A DNA stretch of 64,000 nt, taken from positions 313,237 through 377,236 of the forward strand of contig NZ_LT629939.1 of NCBI RefSeq assembly GCF_900104615.1. The letters run 5' to 3'. The notes beneath the pieces are model-generated. The model did no database searches and was not told where the DNA came from. It saw only the letters and a program-made list of their open reading frames with translations. The stretch comes from Merdimmobilis hominis. GTDB lineage: Bacteria > Bacillota > Clostridia > Oscillospirales > Ruminococcaceae. Numbering within the stretch: the first letter of the stretch is position 1; every line of letters starts with the position of its first letter. Below, in pieces: positions 1 through 9,064 of the stretch. Position numbers and translations under genes: made by a program.

Positions 1-1
1 T

Positions 2-1423
2 CTCCACTGCGAGCGCAACCGCAAGTGCGAGCTCCAGACCCTGGCTGAAGAGTTCGGCATCCGTAAAAACGCCTTCGACCCAGTCTACCGCCCGGTCCCC
101 AAAGATTTGAGCAATCCCGCCATGGTCCGGGATATGAGCAAATGCATCCGCTGCGGCCGTTGTGTGGATGCCTGCCAGGCGGTTCAGGGGGTCAATGCCA
201 TTGGGTATGCCGGCCGATCCACTGGGTTTAAAATCACCACCGCCTTTGAGAAGCCTTTGAGCGAATCCCCCTGTGTCTACTGCGGCCAGTGCATTGCCGC
301 CTGCCCTGTGGGTGCCCTTTATGAGAAAGACGACACCCAAAAGGTGTGGGACGCTCTCTCCAACAAGGACCTCCACGTAGTGGTCCAGACCGCGCCTGCG
401 GTCCGTGTGGCCATCGGCGAGGAGTTCGGCATGGAGAAAGGGGCCATTGCCACCGGCAAGATGGTGGCTGCCCTGCGCCGCCTGGGCTTTGACAAAGTGT
501 TTGACACCAACTTCTCCGCCGACCTGACCATCGTAGAGGAGGGCAATGAGCTCTTCTCCCGATTAAAATCTGGTAAGAATCTGCCGATGATCACCTCCTG
601 CAGCCCCGGATGGGTCAACTATGTGGAGAAGAACTACCCCGACCTGCTGGACCATGTCTCCAGCTGTAAATCCCCTCAGCAGATGTTTGGCGCAGTGGCT
701 AAGACCTATTACGCCGACAAAATGGAAATCCCCCGGGAGAAGATGTTTGTAGTCTCCATCATGCCCTGCGTGGCTAAGAAATATGAGGCCCAGCGGCCGG
801 AGATGAACTCCAGTGGTTACCAGGATGTAGACGTGGTCCTTACCACCCGGGAATTGGCTAAGATGATCCGCCTGGCCGGCATCCAATTTGGCGCCCTGCC
901 GGAAGAAGAGTTTGACAGTCCGTTGGGCCTTGCCTCCGGTGCGGGAGCCATCTTCGGCACCTCTGGAGGGGTCATGGAGGCCGCAGTCCGCACCGTCTAT
1001 GAGATTGTCACCGGCAAAGAGCCCCAGAGTCTTGATTTTAACGAACTGCGGGGTCATGAGGGCATCAAAGAAGCCTCTTTGGATTTGGATGGCACCACCG
1101 TGAAAGTTGCAGTTGCCAATGGCCTCTCCAACGCCAAAATCTTGATGGATAAAGTTCGCGCCGGTGAGGCCGACTACCAATTCATTGAGATCATGTGCTG
1201 CCCAGGCGGCTGTGTAGGCGGCGGCGGGCAGCCCTTCCGCACCACTGCGGCTATCCGCTCCAACCGGATGACCGGCCTCTACAAGGTGGATAAGGACAGC
1301 AAAATCCGCCAGTCCCACAAAAACCCGGAAATTCTCGCCCTGTACGATGAATTCCTGGGCGAGCCCAACGGCCATCTGGCCCATGAACTGCTCCACACCC
1401 ATTATACCGACCGGAGCCACTAA
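2..1423 (+). CDS. [FeFe] hydrogenase, iron-only catalytic subunit (5'-truncated)
   Basis: Catalyses reversible proton reduction or H2 oxidation at the H-cluster, typically coupled to NAD(P)H and/or ferredoxin in fermenting clostridia. The frame is open to the window edge, and the encoded residues before the TTG at 107 (CERNRKCELQTLAEEFGI) are the usual histidine/cysteine-cluster region of this family, so the true start lies outside. Two 4Fe4S ferredoxin motifs follow (CIRCGRCVDAC and CVYCGQCIAACP), then the three H-cluster loops: TSCSPGW, MPCVAKKYE and EIMCCPGGCVGGGGQP. In the first loop the second Cys of the better-known TSCCP is Ser, a variant I associate with NAD-linked multimeric enzymes of the HndD/HydA type. 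NAD-binding partner subunits would be expected upstream. A strong terminator follows directly. Confidence 0.95.
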   Translation, partial: LHCERNRKCELQTLAEEFGIRKNAFDPVYRPVPKDLSNPAMVRDMSKCIRCGRCVDACQAVQGVNAIGYAGRSTGFKITTAFEKPLSESPCVYCGQCIAACPVGALYEKDDTQKVWDALSNKDLHVVVQTAPAVRVAIGEEFGMEKGAIATGKMVAALRRLGFDKVFDTNFSADLTIVEEGNELFSRLKSGKNLPMITSCSPGWVNYVEKNYPDLLDHVSSCKSPQQMFGAVAKTYYADKMEIPREKMFVVSIMPCVAKKYEAQRPEMNSSGYQDVDVVLTTRELAKMIRLAGIQFGALPEEEFDSPLGLASGAGAIFGTSGGVMEAAVRTVYEIVTGKEPQSLDFNELRGHEGIKEASLDLDGTTVKVAVANGLSNAKILMDKVRAGEADYQFIEIMCCPGGCVGGGGQPFRTTAAIRSNRMTGLYKVDKDSKIRQSHKNPEILALYDEFLGEPNGHLAHELLHTHYTDRSH

Positions 1424-1432
1424 AAAAGCAAA

Positions 1433-1470
1433 ACGCCCCGCGGGACGCAAACGTTCCACGGGGCGTTCTT
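1433..1470 (+). terminator. Rho-independent terminator after hydrogenase gene
   Basis: An 8-bp outer stem (ACGCCCCG at 1433-1440 with CGGGGCGT at 1459-1466) is extended by an inner GGGAC/GTTCC stem and followed by a short T-rich stretch. It lies 10 bases after the hydrogenase stop codon. Confidence 0.85.
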
Positions 1471-1552
1471 GTATATCCTAGCCCTTCCCCGCCTAGGTGG
1501 AGGAAGACATTTCCCCCTTCTCTTTAGGGGATTTGTTTTTTATCATACGAAA

Positions 1553-1584
1553 AAAAGCGAACGGGAATAACCCCGTTCGCTTTT
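1553..1584 (-). terminator. Rho-independent terminator after rpsU
   Basis: A perfect 13-bp stem (AAAAGCGAACGGG at 1553-1565 with its complement at 1572-1584) and a 6-base loop lie 24 bases beyond the rpsU stop. On the minus strand it is followed by a run of T residues. Confidence 0.85.
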
Positions 1585-1607
1585 CTCTTCCTTAGAGGAC
1601 ACAAACC

Positions 1608-1784
1608 CTATTTGAATTTGCGTTTCCGAGCAGCTTCAGACTTCTTTTTCCGTTTGACGGAAGGTTTTTCGTAGTGCTCTCTTTTGCGAACCTCAGCCAG
1701 AACGCCAGCTCTAGCGCACTGTCTCTTAAATCTTCTAAGAGCGCTATCCAAAGACTCGTTATCTTTAATACGAATTTCTGCCAT
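1608..1784 (-). CDS. rpsU: 30S ribosomal protein bS21
   Basis: The 58-residue product starts [20 protein letters not shown] and ends in a very basic tail ([15 protein letters not shown]), which is diagnostic of bS21, a late-binding small-subunit protein near the mRNA exit region. The ATG is preceded by GGAGGG at normal spacing, by a near-consensus promoter about 64-93 bases upstream, and the gene is closed by its own terminator. It is therefore a self-contained monocistronic unit between the hydrogenase gene and leuS. Codon use is noticeably more A/T-rich than the neighbours, as often seen for highly expressed ribosomal protein genes. Confidence 0.97.
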   Translation of the reverse strand: MAEIRIKDNESLDSALRRFKRQCARAGVLAEVRKREHYEKPSVKRKKKSEAARKRKFK

Positions 1785-1847
1785 TTACAATATCCCTCCT
1801 TACGCCCAACCGGCAGGAGTTTTTATCCCAAGTGGATAACATCGAAT

Positions 1848-1877
1848 ATTATACAATATCATGCACTAGGATGTCAA
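1848..1877 (-). promoter_or_regulatory. Sigma-A promoter of rpsU
   Basis: Reading the minus strand, a perfect TTGACA (1872-1877) is followed by an 18-base spacer and a perfect TATAAT (1848-1853), pointing at rpsU. Confidence 0.85.
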
Positions 1878-1983
1878 TACCTTTGCCCCCATTGAATACA
1901 AGTTTCTTCCAAATTCTTTTTTGAAGAGAACCCTTTCATCCAGAGGGGCAGCAAGACCCAGCGGAACTGATTATTTTAAATAT

Positions 1984-2090
1984 AAAGTCTACACAAACTG
2001 GAAAAATCCCGATGCGGCTTTGCCGCAGGAAGGGCCGCACCCTGACAGGGATTTCTTCCCCAATGATCGCTTTGCGATCATTTTACCACG
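1984..2090. repeat. Hairpin-mosaic intergenic repeat, copy A
   Basis: This stretch matches a second region near 29.5 kb in two modules. Module 1 (about 1984-2040) shares CTGGAAAAATCCC followed by a hairpin GCGGCTTTGCCGC. Module 2 (about 2049-2090) shares GGATTTCTTCCCCAATG followed by a hairpin centred on CGCTTTGCG and the ending TACCAC. The hairpins in the two copies differ by paired, compensatory substitutions. Module 2 overlaps the leuS stop codon. The rest of the interval from 1878 to 1983 holds nothing I recognise. Confidence 0.7.
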
Positions 2091-4489
2091 ATGTTGACCA
2101 ATTTGCCGGGGACACAGATCTCCTTGACCACTGTTTTGCCTGCTATGGCCGCTGCGATGGACTCATTGGCCTTGGCGGCGGCAATGGCATCCTGGTTGCT
2201 GCAATCGGCGGGAATGACCACACGGGCCTTTACCTTGCCGTTCACCTGCACTGCGATCTCCACGCTGGCATCCTTGCACTTTGCCTCATCATAGGAGGGC
2301 CATTTCTGGTCGGTGATCATGCCGCCGAAGCCGCAGACCTCCCAGAGTTCTTCCGCAATATGGGGGGCAAAGGGATTGAGCAACAGGAGGAAAGTTTTAA
2401 ACTCCCCACGGGTGATGCTCCCCTTGTCGGTGATTTCGTTGAGCAGGCTCATCATCGCCGCGATAGCGGTGTTGAACTTCATCTCCTCGATATCCTCACT
2501 GACCTTCTTGATGGTCTTGTGGAAAGAGGTTTCCAGCTCCTTAGAGTATCCCTCCCCATCGGTGAGGACGTCCTGCAGGCCCCAGATACGCTCCAGGAAC
2601 CGTTTGCAGCCCTTAATGGAGGAGGTGTTCCAAGGGGCGCTCTTCTCAAAATCGCCAATGAACATCTCATAGAGGCGCATGGTATCGGCGCCGTATTCCT
2701 TGACAATGTCATCGGGGTTGACCACATTGCCCCGGGATTTGCTCATCTTCTCCCCGTTTTCGCCCAGGATCATACCGTGGCTTGTCCGTTTGGCATAGGG
2801 TTCGGGACAGCTGACTACACCGATGTCATAGAGGAATTTGTGCCAGAACCGGGAGTAGAGCAGGTGCAGAGTGGTGTGCTCCATGCCGCCGTTGTACCAG
2901 TCCACCGGCAGCCAGTAGTCCAGGGCCTCTTTAGCAGCCAAAGCAGTGTCGCAGGTGGGGTCGCAGTAGCGCATAAAGTACCAGGAGGAGCCTGCCCACT
3001 GGGGCATGGTGTCGGTCTCCCGTTTGGCGGGGCCGCCGCAGCAGGGACAGGTGGTGTTGACCCAGGCGTCCATCTTCGCCAAGGGGGATTCGCCATTTTC
3101 GGTGGGCTCATAGCTTTCCACCTCAGGCAGGGTCAAGGGCAACTCACTCTCCGGCAGGGGAACATAGCCGCACTTCTCGCAATAGACAATGGGGATGGGT
3201 TCGCCCCAGTAACGCTGGCGGGAGAACACCCAGTCACGCAGTTTGTAGTTGACCTTGGGCTGTCCTTTTCCTTCTTTTTCCAGCCAGGCGATGATCTTCT
3301 TCTTGGCCTCTTCCACTGTCAGGCCGTCCAGCATGCCGGAGTTGACCATAATGCCGGTCTCGCAGTCGGTGAAGGCTTCCTTCTCCACATCGCCGCCTTT
3401 GACCACCTCAACGATGGGCAGGCCGAACTTTTTGGCGAACTCCCAGTCCCGGGTGTCGTGACCGGGGACCGCCATGATGGCGCCGGTGCCGTAGGTCATC
3501 AGCACATAATCGGAGACGAAGATGGGGATCTCCTTGCCGTTGACGGGGTTGATGCCCCGCACCCCGTCGATGCGGATGCCAGTCTTGTCCTTGTTCACTT
3601 CTGAGCGTTCAAAGTCGGACTTTTGGGCCGCCTGCTGCTGGTAGGCCTTGATCTCCTCCAGGTTGGTAATCTTGTCCGCCCACTTCTCCAGGAAGGGGTG
3701 CTCCGGCGACATGACCATGTAGGTGGCGCCGTACAGGGTATCTGGGCGGGTGGTGTAGATAAGCAGGTCATCGCCGGCGGTGGTGGCAAAGGTCACCTCT
3801 GCGCCGGTGGAGCGGCCGATCCAGTTCTTCTGGGAAGTCTTGACCCGGTCTATGTAATCCAGACCCTCCATATCAAGGTCGTCGATCAGCCGCTGGGCAT
3901 ATTCGGTGATTTTCAGCATCCACTGGCTTTTTACCTTGTGGATGACCTGGCCGCCGCAGCGCTCGCAGACGCCGCCCACGACCTCCTCGTTGGCCAGAAC
4001 CACTTTACAGGAAGTGCACCAGTTGACGTTCATCTCCTTTTTATAGGCCAGGCCGTGTTTAAACAGCTGGAGGAAAATCCACTGGGTCCATTTGTAGTAA
4101 CTGGGGTCGGTGGTGTTGATTTCCCGGTCCCAGTCAAAGGAGAGACCGAGAGACTGGAGCTGGGATTTGAAGCGGGCCACATTCTGCCGGGTGACAATCT
4201 CCGGGTGGATGTGGTTCTTAATGGCGAAGTTCTCAGTGGGCAGGCCAAAGGCGTCCCACCCCATGGGATACAGCACGTTGTACCCCTCCAGGCGGCGTTT
4301 GCGCGCCACGATGTCCAGGGCGGTATAGGAGCGGGGATGGCCCACGTGTAAGCCCTGCCCCGAGGGGTAGGGGAACTCCACCAAGGCGTAATATTTCGGC
4401 TTGGTGTAATCGTTGGTGGCGGCAAAGACATGCTTGTCCGCCCAAATTTTTTGCCATTTTTGTTCAATGGCCGCAAACTCATATTTCAA
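2078..4489 (-). CDS. leuS: Leucyl-tRNA synthetase
   Basis: Charges tRNA-Leu in the cytoplasm. The class I signature HVGH is at residues 48-51 and KMSKS lies near residue 575. Between them are the CP1 editing domain ([30 protein letters not shown]) and a zinc-type cysteine cluster (CTSCKVV...CERCGG). I start at the TTG at 4489, giving 803 residues beginning [13 protein letters not shown], because GGGAGG sits 8 bases upstream and this is where the family normally begins. An upstream extension to 4597 would overlap rsfS and lacks family similarity. It is the last gene of the long minus-strand run. No T-box leader is visible. The stop codon lies inside hairpin repeat copy A. Confidence 0.96.
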   Translation of the reverse strand: MKYEFAAIEQKWQKIWADKHVFAATNDYTKPKYYALVEFPYPSGQGLHVGHPRSYTALDIVARKRRLEGYNVLYPMGWDAFGLPTENFAIKNHIHPEIVTRQNVARFKSQLQSLGLSFDWDREINTTDPSYYKWTQWIFLQLFKHGLAYKKEMNVNWCTSCKVVLANEEVVGGVCERCGGQVIHKVKSQWMLKITEYAQRLIDDLDMEGLDYIDRVKTSQKNWIGRSTGAEVTFATTAGDDLLIYTTRPDTLYGATYMVMSPEHPFLEKWADKITNLEEIKAYQQQAAQKSDFERSEVNKDKTGIRIDGVRGINPVNGKEIPIFVSDYVLMTYGTGAIMAVPGHDTRDWEFAKKFGLPIVEVVKGGDVEKEAFTDCETGIMVNSGMLDGLTVEEAKKKIIAWLEKEGKGQPKVNYKLRDWVFSRQRYWGEPIPIVYCEKCGYVPLPESELPLTLPEVESYEPTENGESPLAKMDAWVNTTCPCCGGPAKRETDTMPQWAGSSWYFMRYCDPTCDTALAAKEALDYWLPVDWYNGGMEHTTLHLLYSRFWHKFLYDIGVVSCPEPYAKRTSHGMILGENGEKMSKSRGNVVNPDDIVKEYGADTMRLYEMFIGDFEKSAPWNTSSIKGCKRFLERIWGLQDVLTDGEGYSKELETSFHKTIKKVSEDIEEMKFNTAIAAMMSLLNEITDKGSITRGEFKTFLLLLNPFAPHIAEELWEVCGFGGMITDQKWPSYDEAKCKDASVEIAVQVNGKVKARVVIPADCSNQDAIAAAKANESIAAAIAGKTVVKEICVPGKLVNIVVK

Positions 4490-4545
4490 TGTAGGTACCT
4501 CCCAAATGCCGTTCGGCATGGATTTTGTGTCACAGCGGGCAGGAA

Positions 4546-4905
4546 TCAGTCCTGGGTCAGCACATCCGACAGATCGACGCGAGGCGCGTCCGCCCATAGT
4601 CGGTCCAGCGAATAAAACTCCCGGGCCTCCTCCAGAAACACATGGACGATCACATCGCTGTAATCGAGCAAAATCCAGGCGGCGGAATTATACCCCTCCA
4701 CCCGTTTGGGCTCAACGCCCAGCTGGGAGAGTTTTTCCTCCACCTCGTCGGCCAGCGCTTTGGTCTGGGAGGTGCTGCTGCCCGAAGCCACCACAAAATA
4801 ATCGCCGATGGTGGTCAGGCCATGGATATCAATGGCTTCTACATCCTTGGCTTTTTTGGCATCCAGCAGGGCGGCAACCTTTTTTGCCAGTTCCAATGCT
4901 GTCAT
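4546..4905 (-). CDS. rsfS: Ribosome silencing factor RsfS (DUF143/Iojap family)
   Basis: A 119-residue protein with the RsfS/Iojap core ([50 protein letters not shown]). It binds uL14 on the large subunit and blocks subunit joining when nutrients are scarce. The ATG follows GGAGGGG. The order nadD/yqeK, LCP gene, rsfS, leuS is a familiar Clostridia arrangement and supports the assignment. It lies 56 bases before the leuS start. Confidence 0.95.
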   Translation of the reverse strand: MTALELAKKVAALLDAKKAKDVEAIDIHGLTTIGDYFVVASGSSTSQTKALADEVEEKLSQLGVEPKRVEGYNSAAWILLDYSDVIVHVFLEEAREFYSLDRLWADAPRVDLSDVLTQD

Positions 4906-4934
4906 CTTTTCCCCTCCTTTACCGTCCCATACGC

Positions 4935-5972
4935 CTAATCTGTGGGAAAAGCGCTGGGATTCTCTATCAAATCGCCCGGTAAGTTCCCCTCACCGGCCGA
5001 TTCTTCTATGGGTTGTTCTTCCTCACTGGCCGGTTCTTCCGGCTCAGGCGGCGGGAGCGGCACTGCGGCCACCTCCAGCTGGGATGGGGGAACTTCCTCC
5101 CCCACCGGGCGGAATGCTTCATTCAAAAGATCCGCCAGGGCTTCCCGATCCGCTTCATAGACCGAGTAGCCGTTGTGATAAGTCCCCCGGCCTGGGAGCA
5201 GATAGAACTCCACCCCGCTGTCCGGAACCTGGTAAGCCCGGTTGGCAAGGCTGGCCATCTGCCCGAGGGGCAGGTCGGTTTTCACCTCGCCGGCGTGGTC
5301 CAAAAGGATTTGGATGGACTTGAGCCGCCCTTCCCGCCGCACCGCATCTAATACCCCGTGAAGGAACTCCTTCTGAGCGCCCAGGCGGCCGATATCGCCA
5401 GTGGCATAGCCTTTGCGGTACCGGATAAACCACTCCGCCTGCTCTCCATTCAGCCGCTGTTTCCCCTCCTCCAGCACCATGCCGGGCAGGTACTCCATCT
5501 GGAAGGGGACCTCCACCTCCACCCCGCCCATGGCGTCCACCATGCTTCGCAGGCCAGAAAGGGTGATAGTCGCTGTGTAGTCGATGGGGAGCTGGAGCTG
5601 CTTTTCCACCAGTGTTTTCAGCTCCTGGATGCCGCTGTCCCCCTTGGGATGGCCGTAGACCGCGTTGATCTTGCCGGTGACATACCCGTCCCCGATATAG
5701 GTATCCCGGGGGATTTGCAAAAGGCTGATACGGTCGGTTTCCAGGTCAAAGCGGCCCAGGATGATCACGTCGGTGAGCATACCGGTCTCGTCGATGCCGC
5801 AGCCCAACACCGTCACCGCTTTCGCTGAGAGGGGTTCAAACTCCATTTCCCTCTCCCCAGGGGAGTCCGGCCCATCCGGAACCGCGGCCCCAGGCCAGCG
5901 CAGAAAAAACACCGTCACCCCCAACAGTACAGGGATGAGAAGCCACCGAAACTTGTTGAACCCACCGGCCAA
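4935..5972 (-). CDS. LytR-CpsA-Psr (LCP) family protein
   Basis: LCP enzymes are membrane-anchored phosphotransferases that attach undecaprenyl-linked glycopolymers to peptidoglycan. The 345-residue product has an N-terminal transmembrane anchor (LLIPVLLGVTVFFL), then the LCP core with LLQIPRDTY, GKINAVYGHP and an arginine-rich RYRKGYATGDIGRLGAQKEF segment, all family hallmarks. The C-terminus is a Pro/Glu-rich low-complexity tail outside the conserved core. I use the TTG at 5972, which has GGGAGG 8 bases upstream. Which glycopolymer it attaches cannot be told from the window. Confidence 0.9.
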   Translation of the reverse strand: MAGGFNKFRWLLIPVLLGVTVFFLRWPGAAVPDGPDSPGEREMEFEPLSAKAVTVLGCGIDETGMLTDVIILGRFDLETDRISLLQIPRDTYIGDGYVTGKINAVYGHPKGDSGIQELKTLVEKQLQLPIDYTATITLSGLRSMVDAMGGVEVEVPFQMEYLPGMVLEEGKQRLNGEQAEWFIRYRKGYATGDIGRLGAQKEFLHGVLDAVRREGRLKSIQILLDHAGEVKTDLPLGQMASLANRAYQVPDSGVEFYLLPGRGTYHNGYSVYEADREALADLLNEAFRPVGEEVPPSQLEVAAVPLPPPEPEEPASEEEQPIEESAGEGNLPGDLIENPSAFPTD

Positions 5973-5990
5973 ATGCCGCGCCTCCCTTAT

Positions 5991-7169
5991 TCAGCGCACA
6001 ACATAACAATTGTAAGCGCCCAGCGTATCGGAGTTGATCAGCGCCTTTTTCTGCAAAAGGTCGCCCATGATAAACTCCATCGCCTCCCGCATTGCGTCAT
6101 CCAAGGAAGTATCCGCCAAATCGCGCATCTTTTCCACCCCGCCGTATGTTCTGTCTTTGGAGGTCAAATCGGCCAGGTAGACAATCTGCTCCAGCCGGGT
6201 CATATTTGCCCGGCCAGTGGTGTGATACCGCACTGCATTTAGTATTTGAAGGTTGTGGATGTTTAATGCATCCCGCAGGTAGATGGCCCCCGCCGCCGCG
6301 TGCCAAAGTTTGGGCTGCTGCGGCAAAGTTTTCTCAAAAATTATATCAGAATTTACAATCCTTTGCAACTGCTCGTCGCCGGGGACGTTCTTCTGAATAT
6401 CGTGGAGAAGGCCCGCCACTAAGGCATAGGTTTCATTCTCCCCCCAGCGCTTGGCCAGGCGGACCGCCTGCTTTGCCACATACAGGGAGTGGATGCGGCG
6501 GCTGTCCTTTAACAGGGTTTTCATCTGCGCCACATACCCCCCGATGTCGTACACATACTTGCCCGGGTCCAATCCATAGAGGCCGTTTTGGCGGATGTAT
6601 TCCTCCCCCTGGGGCGGCAGAAACCCTTCCACCGGCTCCCCTTGACGGATCTTCTTCCGCACCTGGGTGGAGGAAAGGGGCTTTACCTGGATGTCCAGTA
6701 CCCGGCAGCTCCAGCCGCGGGCGCGGTACTCTTTCTCCTTAGCCTGGAGGGCTTCCAGCTCTCCCCCGTCCCGGGCGCCGCCGCAAAGGGTGCATAGAAG
6801 GGCGATCTCCCCGGCCATATACCAGCTTTCAAAGGTCAAAAACATATCCGACCCCATCAGGAGGAAGAATTCATCCTCCTTGGGATAAGCGTTCCGCAGT
6901 TCCCGCAGGGTCATCACCGTATAGCTGGGGCCCTCCCTCCGCAGCTCCAAATCGCAGGGGACAAACCGGGGATCGGTTTTGGCGGCCAGACGGCAGAGGT
7001 TCAGCCGGTGCTCCGCTGGGGCAAGGTCCTGTGCCGACTTGTGGGGCGGGATGGCTGTGGGGATGAGCAATACCCTGTCCAACCCCAGCCGGTCTGCAAA
7101 TTGGGTGGCCAGCGACAGATGTCCTTGATGGATGGGGTTAAAGGTGCCGCCGAAAACGCCGATTTTCAT
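5991..7169 (-). CDS. nadD: Fusion of nicotinate-nucleotide adenylyltransferase (NadD) and YqeK-type HD hydrolase
   Basis: Residues 1 to about 195 are NadD: GVFGGTFNPIHQGHL nucleotidyltransferase motif at the N-terminus and PLSSTQVRKKI near the end. It forms nicotinic acid adenine dinucleotide in NAD synthesis. Residues from about 205 to 392 are a YqeK-type HD domain (HSLYVAKQAVRLAKRW, GLLHDIQK, HTTGRANM). In other Firmicutes yqeK is a separate gene directly downstream and encodes a symmetrical Ap4A hydrolase. Here both are in one continuous frame with no stop or ribosome binding site between them. GGGAGG precedes the ATG by 8 bases. Confidence 0.93.
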   Translation of the reverse strand: MKIGVFGGTFNPIHQGHLSLATQFADRLGLDRVLLIPTAIPPHKSAQDLAPAEHRLNLCRLAAKTDPRFVPCDLELRREGPSYTVMTLRELRNAYPKEDEFFLLMGSDMFLTFESWYMAGEIALLCTLCGGARDGGELEALQAKEKEYRARGWSCRVLDIQVKPLSSTQVRKKIRQGEPVEGFLPPQGEEYIRQNGLYGLDPGKYVYDIGGYVAQMKTLLKDSRRIHSLYVAKQAVRLAKRWGENETYALVAGLLHDIQKNVPGDEQLQRIVNSDIIFEKTLPQQPKLWHAAAGAIYLRDALNIHNLQILNAVRYHTTGRANMTRLEQIVYLADLTSKDRTYGGVEKMRDLADTSLDDAMREAMEFIMGDLLQKKALINSDTLGAYNCYVVR

Positions 7170-7187
7170 AGGCTGCGCCTCCCTTAG

Positions 7188-7475
7188 TTACAGCTCGATT
7201 TTGGGGTCTTTGTCATTGCGGCGGTACAGGACGATCCGGGTGCCGATGACCTGCACCACCTCAGAGCCGGTCAGGGCGGCCAGCTCCTGTGCCGTCTCCT
7301 GGGCGAAGGCGGGGGCGGTTTCCAGCACCCGCAGCTTGATCAGCTCCCGGGCAGTGAGGGCGTCGTTCACCTGCTTCACCGTAGCTTCCGAAATGCCGGA
7401 TTTCCCAATTTGGAAGATGGTCTCCATCGGGTTGGCCAGGGATTTGAGTTTTGCGCGTTGTTTTGATGTGATCAC
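7188..7475 (-). CDS. yhbY: YhbY-type CRM-domain RNA-binding protein
   Basis: A 95-residue single-CRM protein associated with pre-50S ribosomes. It shows the family start ITSKQRAKLKSLAN, the central IGKSGIS...REL-KLRVL segment and the closing GTRIVLYRR. I use GTG at 7475, not the ATG two codons upstream at 7481: the ATG abuts GGAGA with no spacing, whereas the GTG is 7 bases from GGAG and matches the usual family N-terminus. Located between rdgB and nadD as in many Firmicutes. Confidence 0.9.
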   Translation of the reverse strand: MITSKQRAKLKSLANPMETIFQIGKSGISEATVKQVNDALTARELIKLRVLETAPAFAQETAQELAALTGSEVVQVIGTRIVLYRRNDKDPKIEL

Positions 7476-7493
7476 TTGCATTCTCCTAGTTGT

Positions 7494-8081
7494 TTATTTT
7501 AATAATTGAGGCAGCTCTTCTGCAAAGAGTCGCAGGGCTTTGCCCCGGTGGCTCATGGCGTCCTTTTCCTCGCCGGAGAGTTGGGCAAAGCTCCTCTCCC
7601 CCACGTAGAAGATGGGGTCGTATCCGAAGCCATTCTCCCCACGGCACTCATAGCCGATGGTCCCTTCGCAGCTGGCCTCAAAGAGATGAGGAGTGGAATC
7701 CTCTCCCACAAAGCAGATGGCGCTGGTGAACCGGGCAGTGCGCTCCTCGGGGGCGGCGTCCTTCAGCTCCGCCAGCAAGGCGGCGATCTTTTCGGGATAG
7801 GGGGTGTCCTCCCCTTGGTACCGGGCGGAGTATACCCCGGGGCGGCCGTCCAGGTAATCGACACACAAGCCGGAGTCGTCGGAGATGGCCGACTTGCCGG
7901 TCACCTTGTGGATGGTCATGGCCTTGATGGTGGCATTCTCCCCAAAGGTGGAGCCGTCCTCCTCAATCTCCATGTCCACCCCGGCCTCTTCCATGCCGAT
8001 GACGGTGCAGCCGAATTCTTCCAAGATGCGGGCGAATTCCCGCATCTTGCCTTGGTTGCGGGTTGCTACAATGATTTCCAT
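7494..8081 (-). CDS. rdgB: RdgB/HAM1 non-canonical purine NTP pyrophosphatase
   Basis: Hydrolyses ITP, dITP and XTP to keep deaminated purines out of nucleic acids. The 195-residue protein begins with the signature IIVATRNQGKMREF, followed by SAISDDSGLCVDYLDGRPGV and GYDPIFYVGE, with the SHRGKAL motif near the C-terminus. Length and motif order are normal for the family. AGGAGG precedes the ATG. Its start lies 2 bases after the ftsY stop, so the two are probably translated from one mRNA. Confidence 0.96.
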   Translation of the reverse strand: MEIIVATRNQGKMREFARILEEFGCTVIGMEEAGVDMEIEEDGSTFGENATIKAMTIHKVTGKSAISDDSGLCVDYLDGRPGVYSARYQGEDTPYPEKIAALLAELKDAAPEERTARFTSAICFVGEDSTPHLFEASCEGTIGYECRGENGFGYDPIFYVGERSFAQLSGEEKDAMSHRGKALRLFAEELPQLLK

Positions 8082-8083
8082 GA

Positions 8084-9046
8084 TTATTCCTCCTCCTGGG
8101 GGATGGGGGCTTCCTCTTGTGGAATCTCCTTAGAGGACTCCTCCCCGAACAGCGCGTCGGCAAAGTCCACCGGGTCAAAGGGCCGCAGGTCGTCGATGCC
8201 CTCGCCCACGCCGATGTATTTCACCGGGATTTTCAATTCTTCCTTGATACCGATGACCACGCCGCCCCGGGCGGTGCCATCCAGCTTGGTCAGCACGATG
8301 CCGGTGAGGCCGGCGGCCTCCCCAAACAGCTTTGCCTGGTTGAGGGCGTTCTGGCCGGTGGTGCCATCCAGCACCAGCAGGGTCTCCACCGCGCTGTCCG
8401 GCAGTTCCCGGGCAATGACCCGGCTGATTTTGGCCAGTTCATCCATCAGGTTTTTCTTGTTGTGGAGCCGCCCGGCGGTGTCGCAGATGATGACGTCCAC
8501 CCCCCGGGCCCGGCCGGCATTTACCGCGTCAAACACCACCGCGGCGGGGTCTGACCCCTCCTGGTGCTTGATGAGGTCCACCCCGGCCCGGTCAGCCCAG
8601 ATCTCCAGCTGGTCGATGGCCGCGGCCCGGAAGGTATCTGCCGCCGCCAACAGGACGGTCTTGCCCTCCTCTTTGAGCTGGTGGGCCAGCTTGCCGATGG
8701 TGGTGGTCTTGCCCACCCCGTTGACCCCAATGACCAGGATAACCGCCGGCTTGGTGGAGAGGTTCAGCTCCTGGCCGCCCTCCAGCATCTCGGCGATGAT
8801 CTCCTTGAGCAGCCCCTTGACCTCCCGGGCATCGGTGACCCCCCGCTCCTTGATGCGGCGGCGCAGCGCCTCCACAATGTGCTGGGAAGTGGTCACACCC
8901 ACGTCAGAGAGGATGAGAGTCTCCTCCAGCTCATCCATCAGGTCGTCGTCGATGGTGGTGAAGGAATTGGTGATGGCCTCCACCTTTTTTGCGAAGGAGT
9001 CCCTTGTTTTTTTGAGCCCCTCGCTGATTTTGCTAAAAAATCCCAC
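8084..9046 (-). CDS. ftsY: Signal recognition particle receptor FtsY
   Basis: SRP-type GTPase that receives ribosome-nascent chain complexes at the membrane. The 320-residue protein lacks the acidic N-terminal A domain of proteobacterial FtsY, which is common in Firmicutes, and goes straight into the N domain. G motifs are clear: GVNGVGKTTTIGKL, DTAGRLHNKKNLMDEL, TKLDGTARGG and GVGEGIDDLRPFDP. Initiation is at GTG (9046) with GAGGTGATC upstream. It follows smc by 18 bases, the conserved rnc-smc-ftsY order. Confidence 0.96.
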   Translation of the reverse strand: MGFFSKISEGLKKTRDSFAKKVEAITNSFTTIDDDLMDELEETLILSDVGVTTSQHIVEALRRRIKERGVTDAREVKGLLKEIIAEMLEGGQELNLSTKPAVILVIGVNGVGKTTTIGKLAHQLKEEGKTVLLAAADTFRAAAIDQLEIWADRAGVDLIKHQEGSDPAAVVFDAVNAGRARGVDVIICDTAGRLHNKKNLMDELAKISRVIARELPDSAVETLLVLDGTTGQNALNQAKLFGEAAGLTGIVLTKLDGTARGGVVIGIKEELKIPVKYIGVGEGIDDLRPFDPVDFADALFGEESSKEIPQEEAPIPQEEE

Positions 9047-9064
9047 AGGATCACCTCACGATAG

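Noticed and set aside
107..109. TTG at 107 as the start of the hydrogenase
   Set aside because: The frame is open and encodes conserved cysteine-region residues upstream to the window edge.
2012..3604. Long plus-strand open frame opposite leuS (530 codons)
   Set aside because: The minus-strand leuS is unambiguous over the whole stretch; GC-rich codon bias leaves long open frames on the opposite strand. No ribosome binding site and no recognisable motif.
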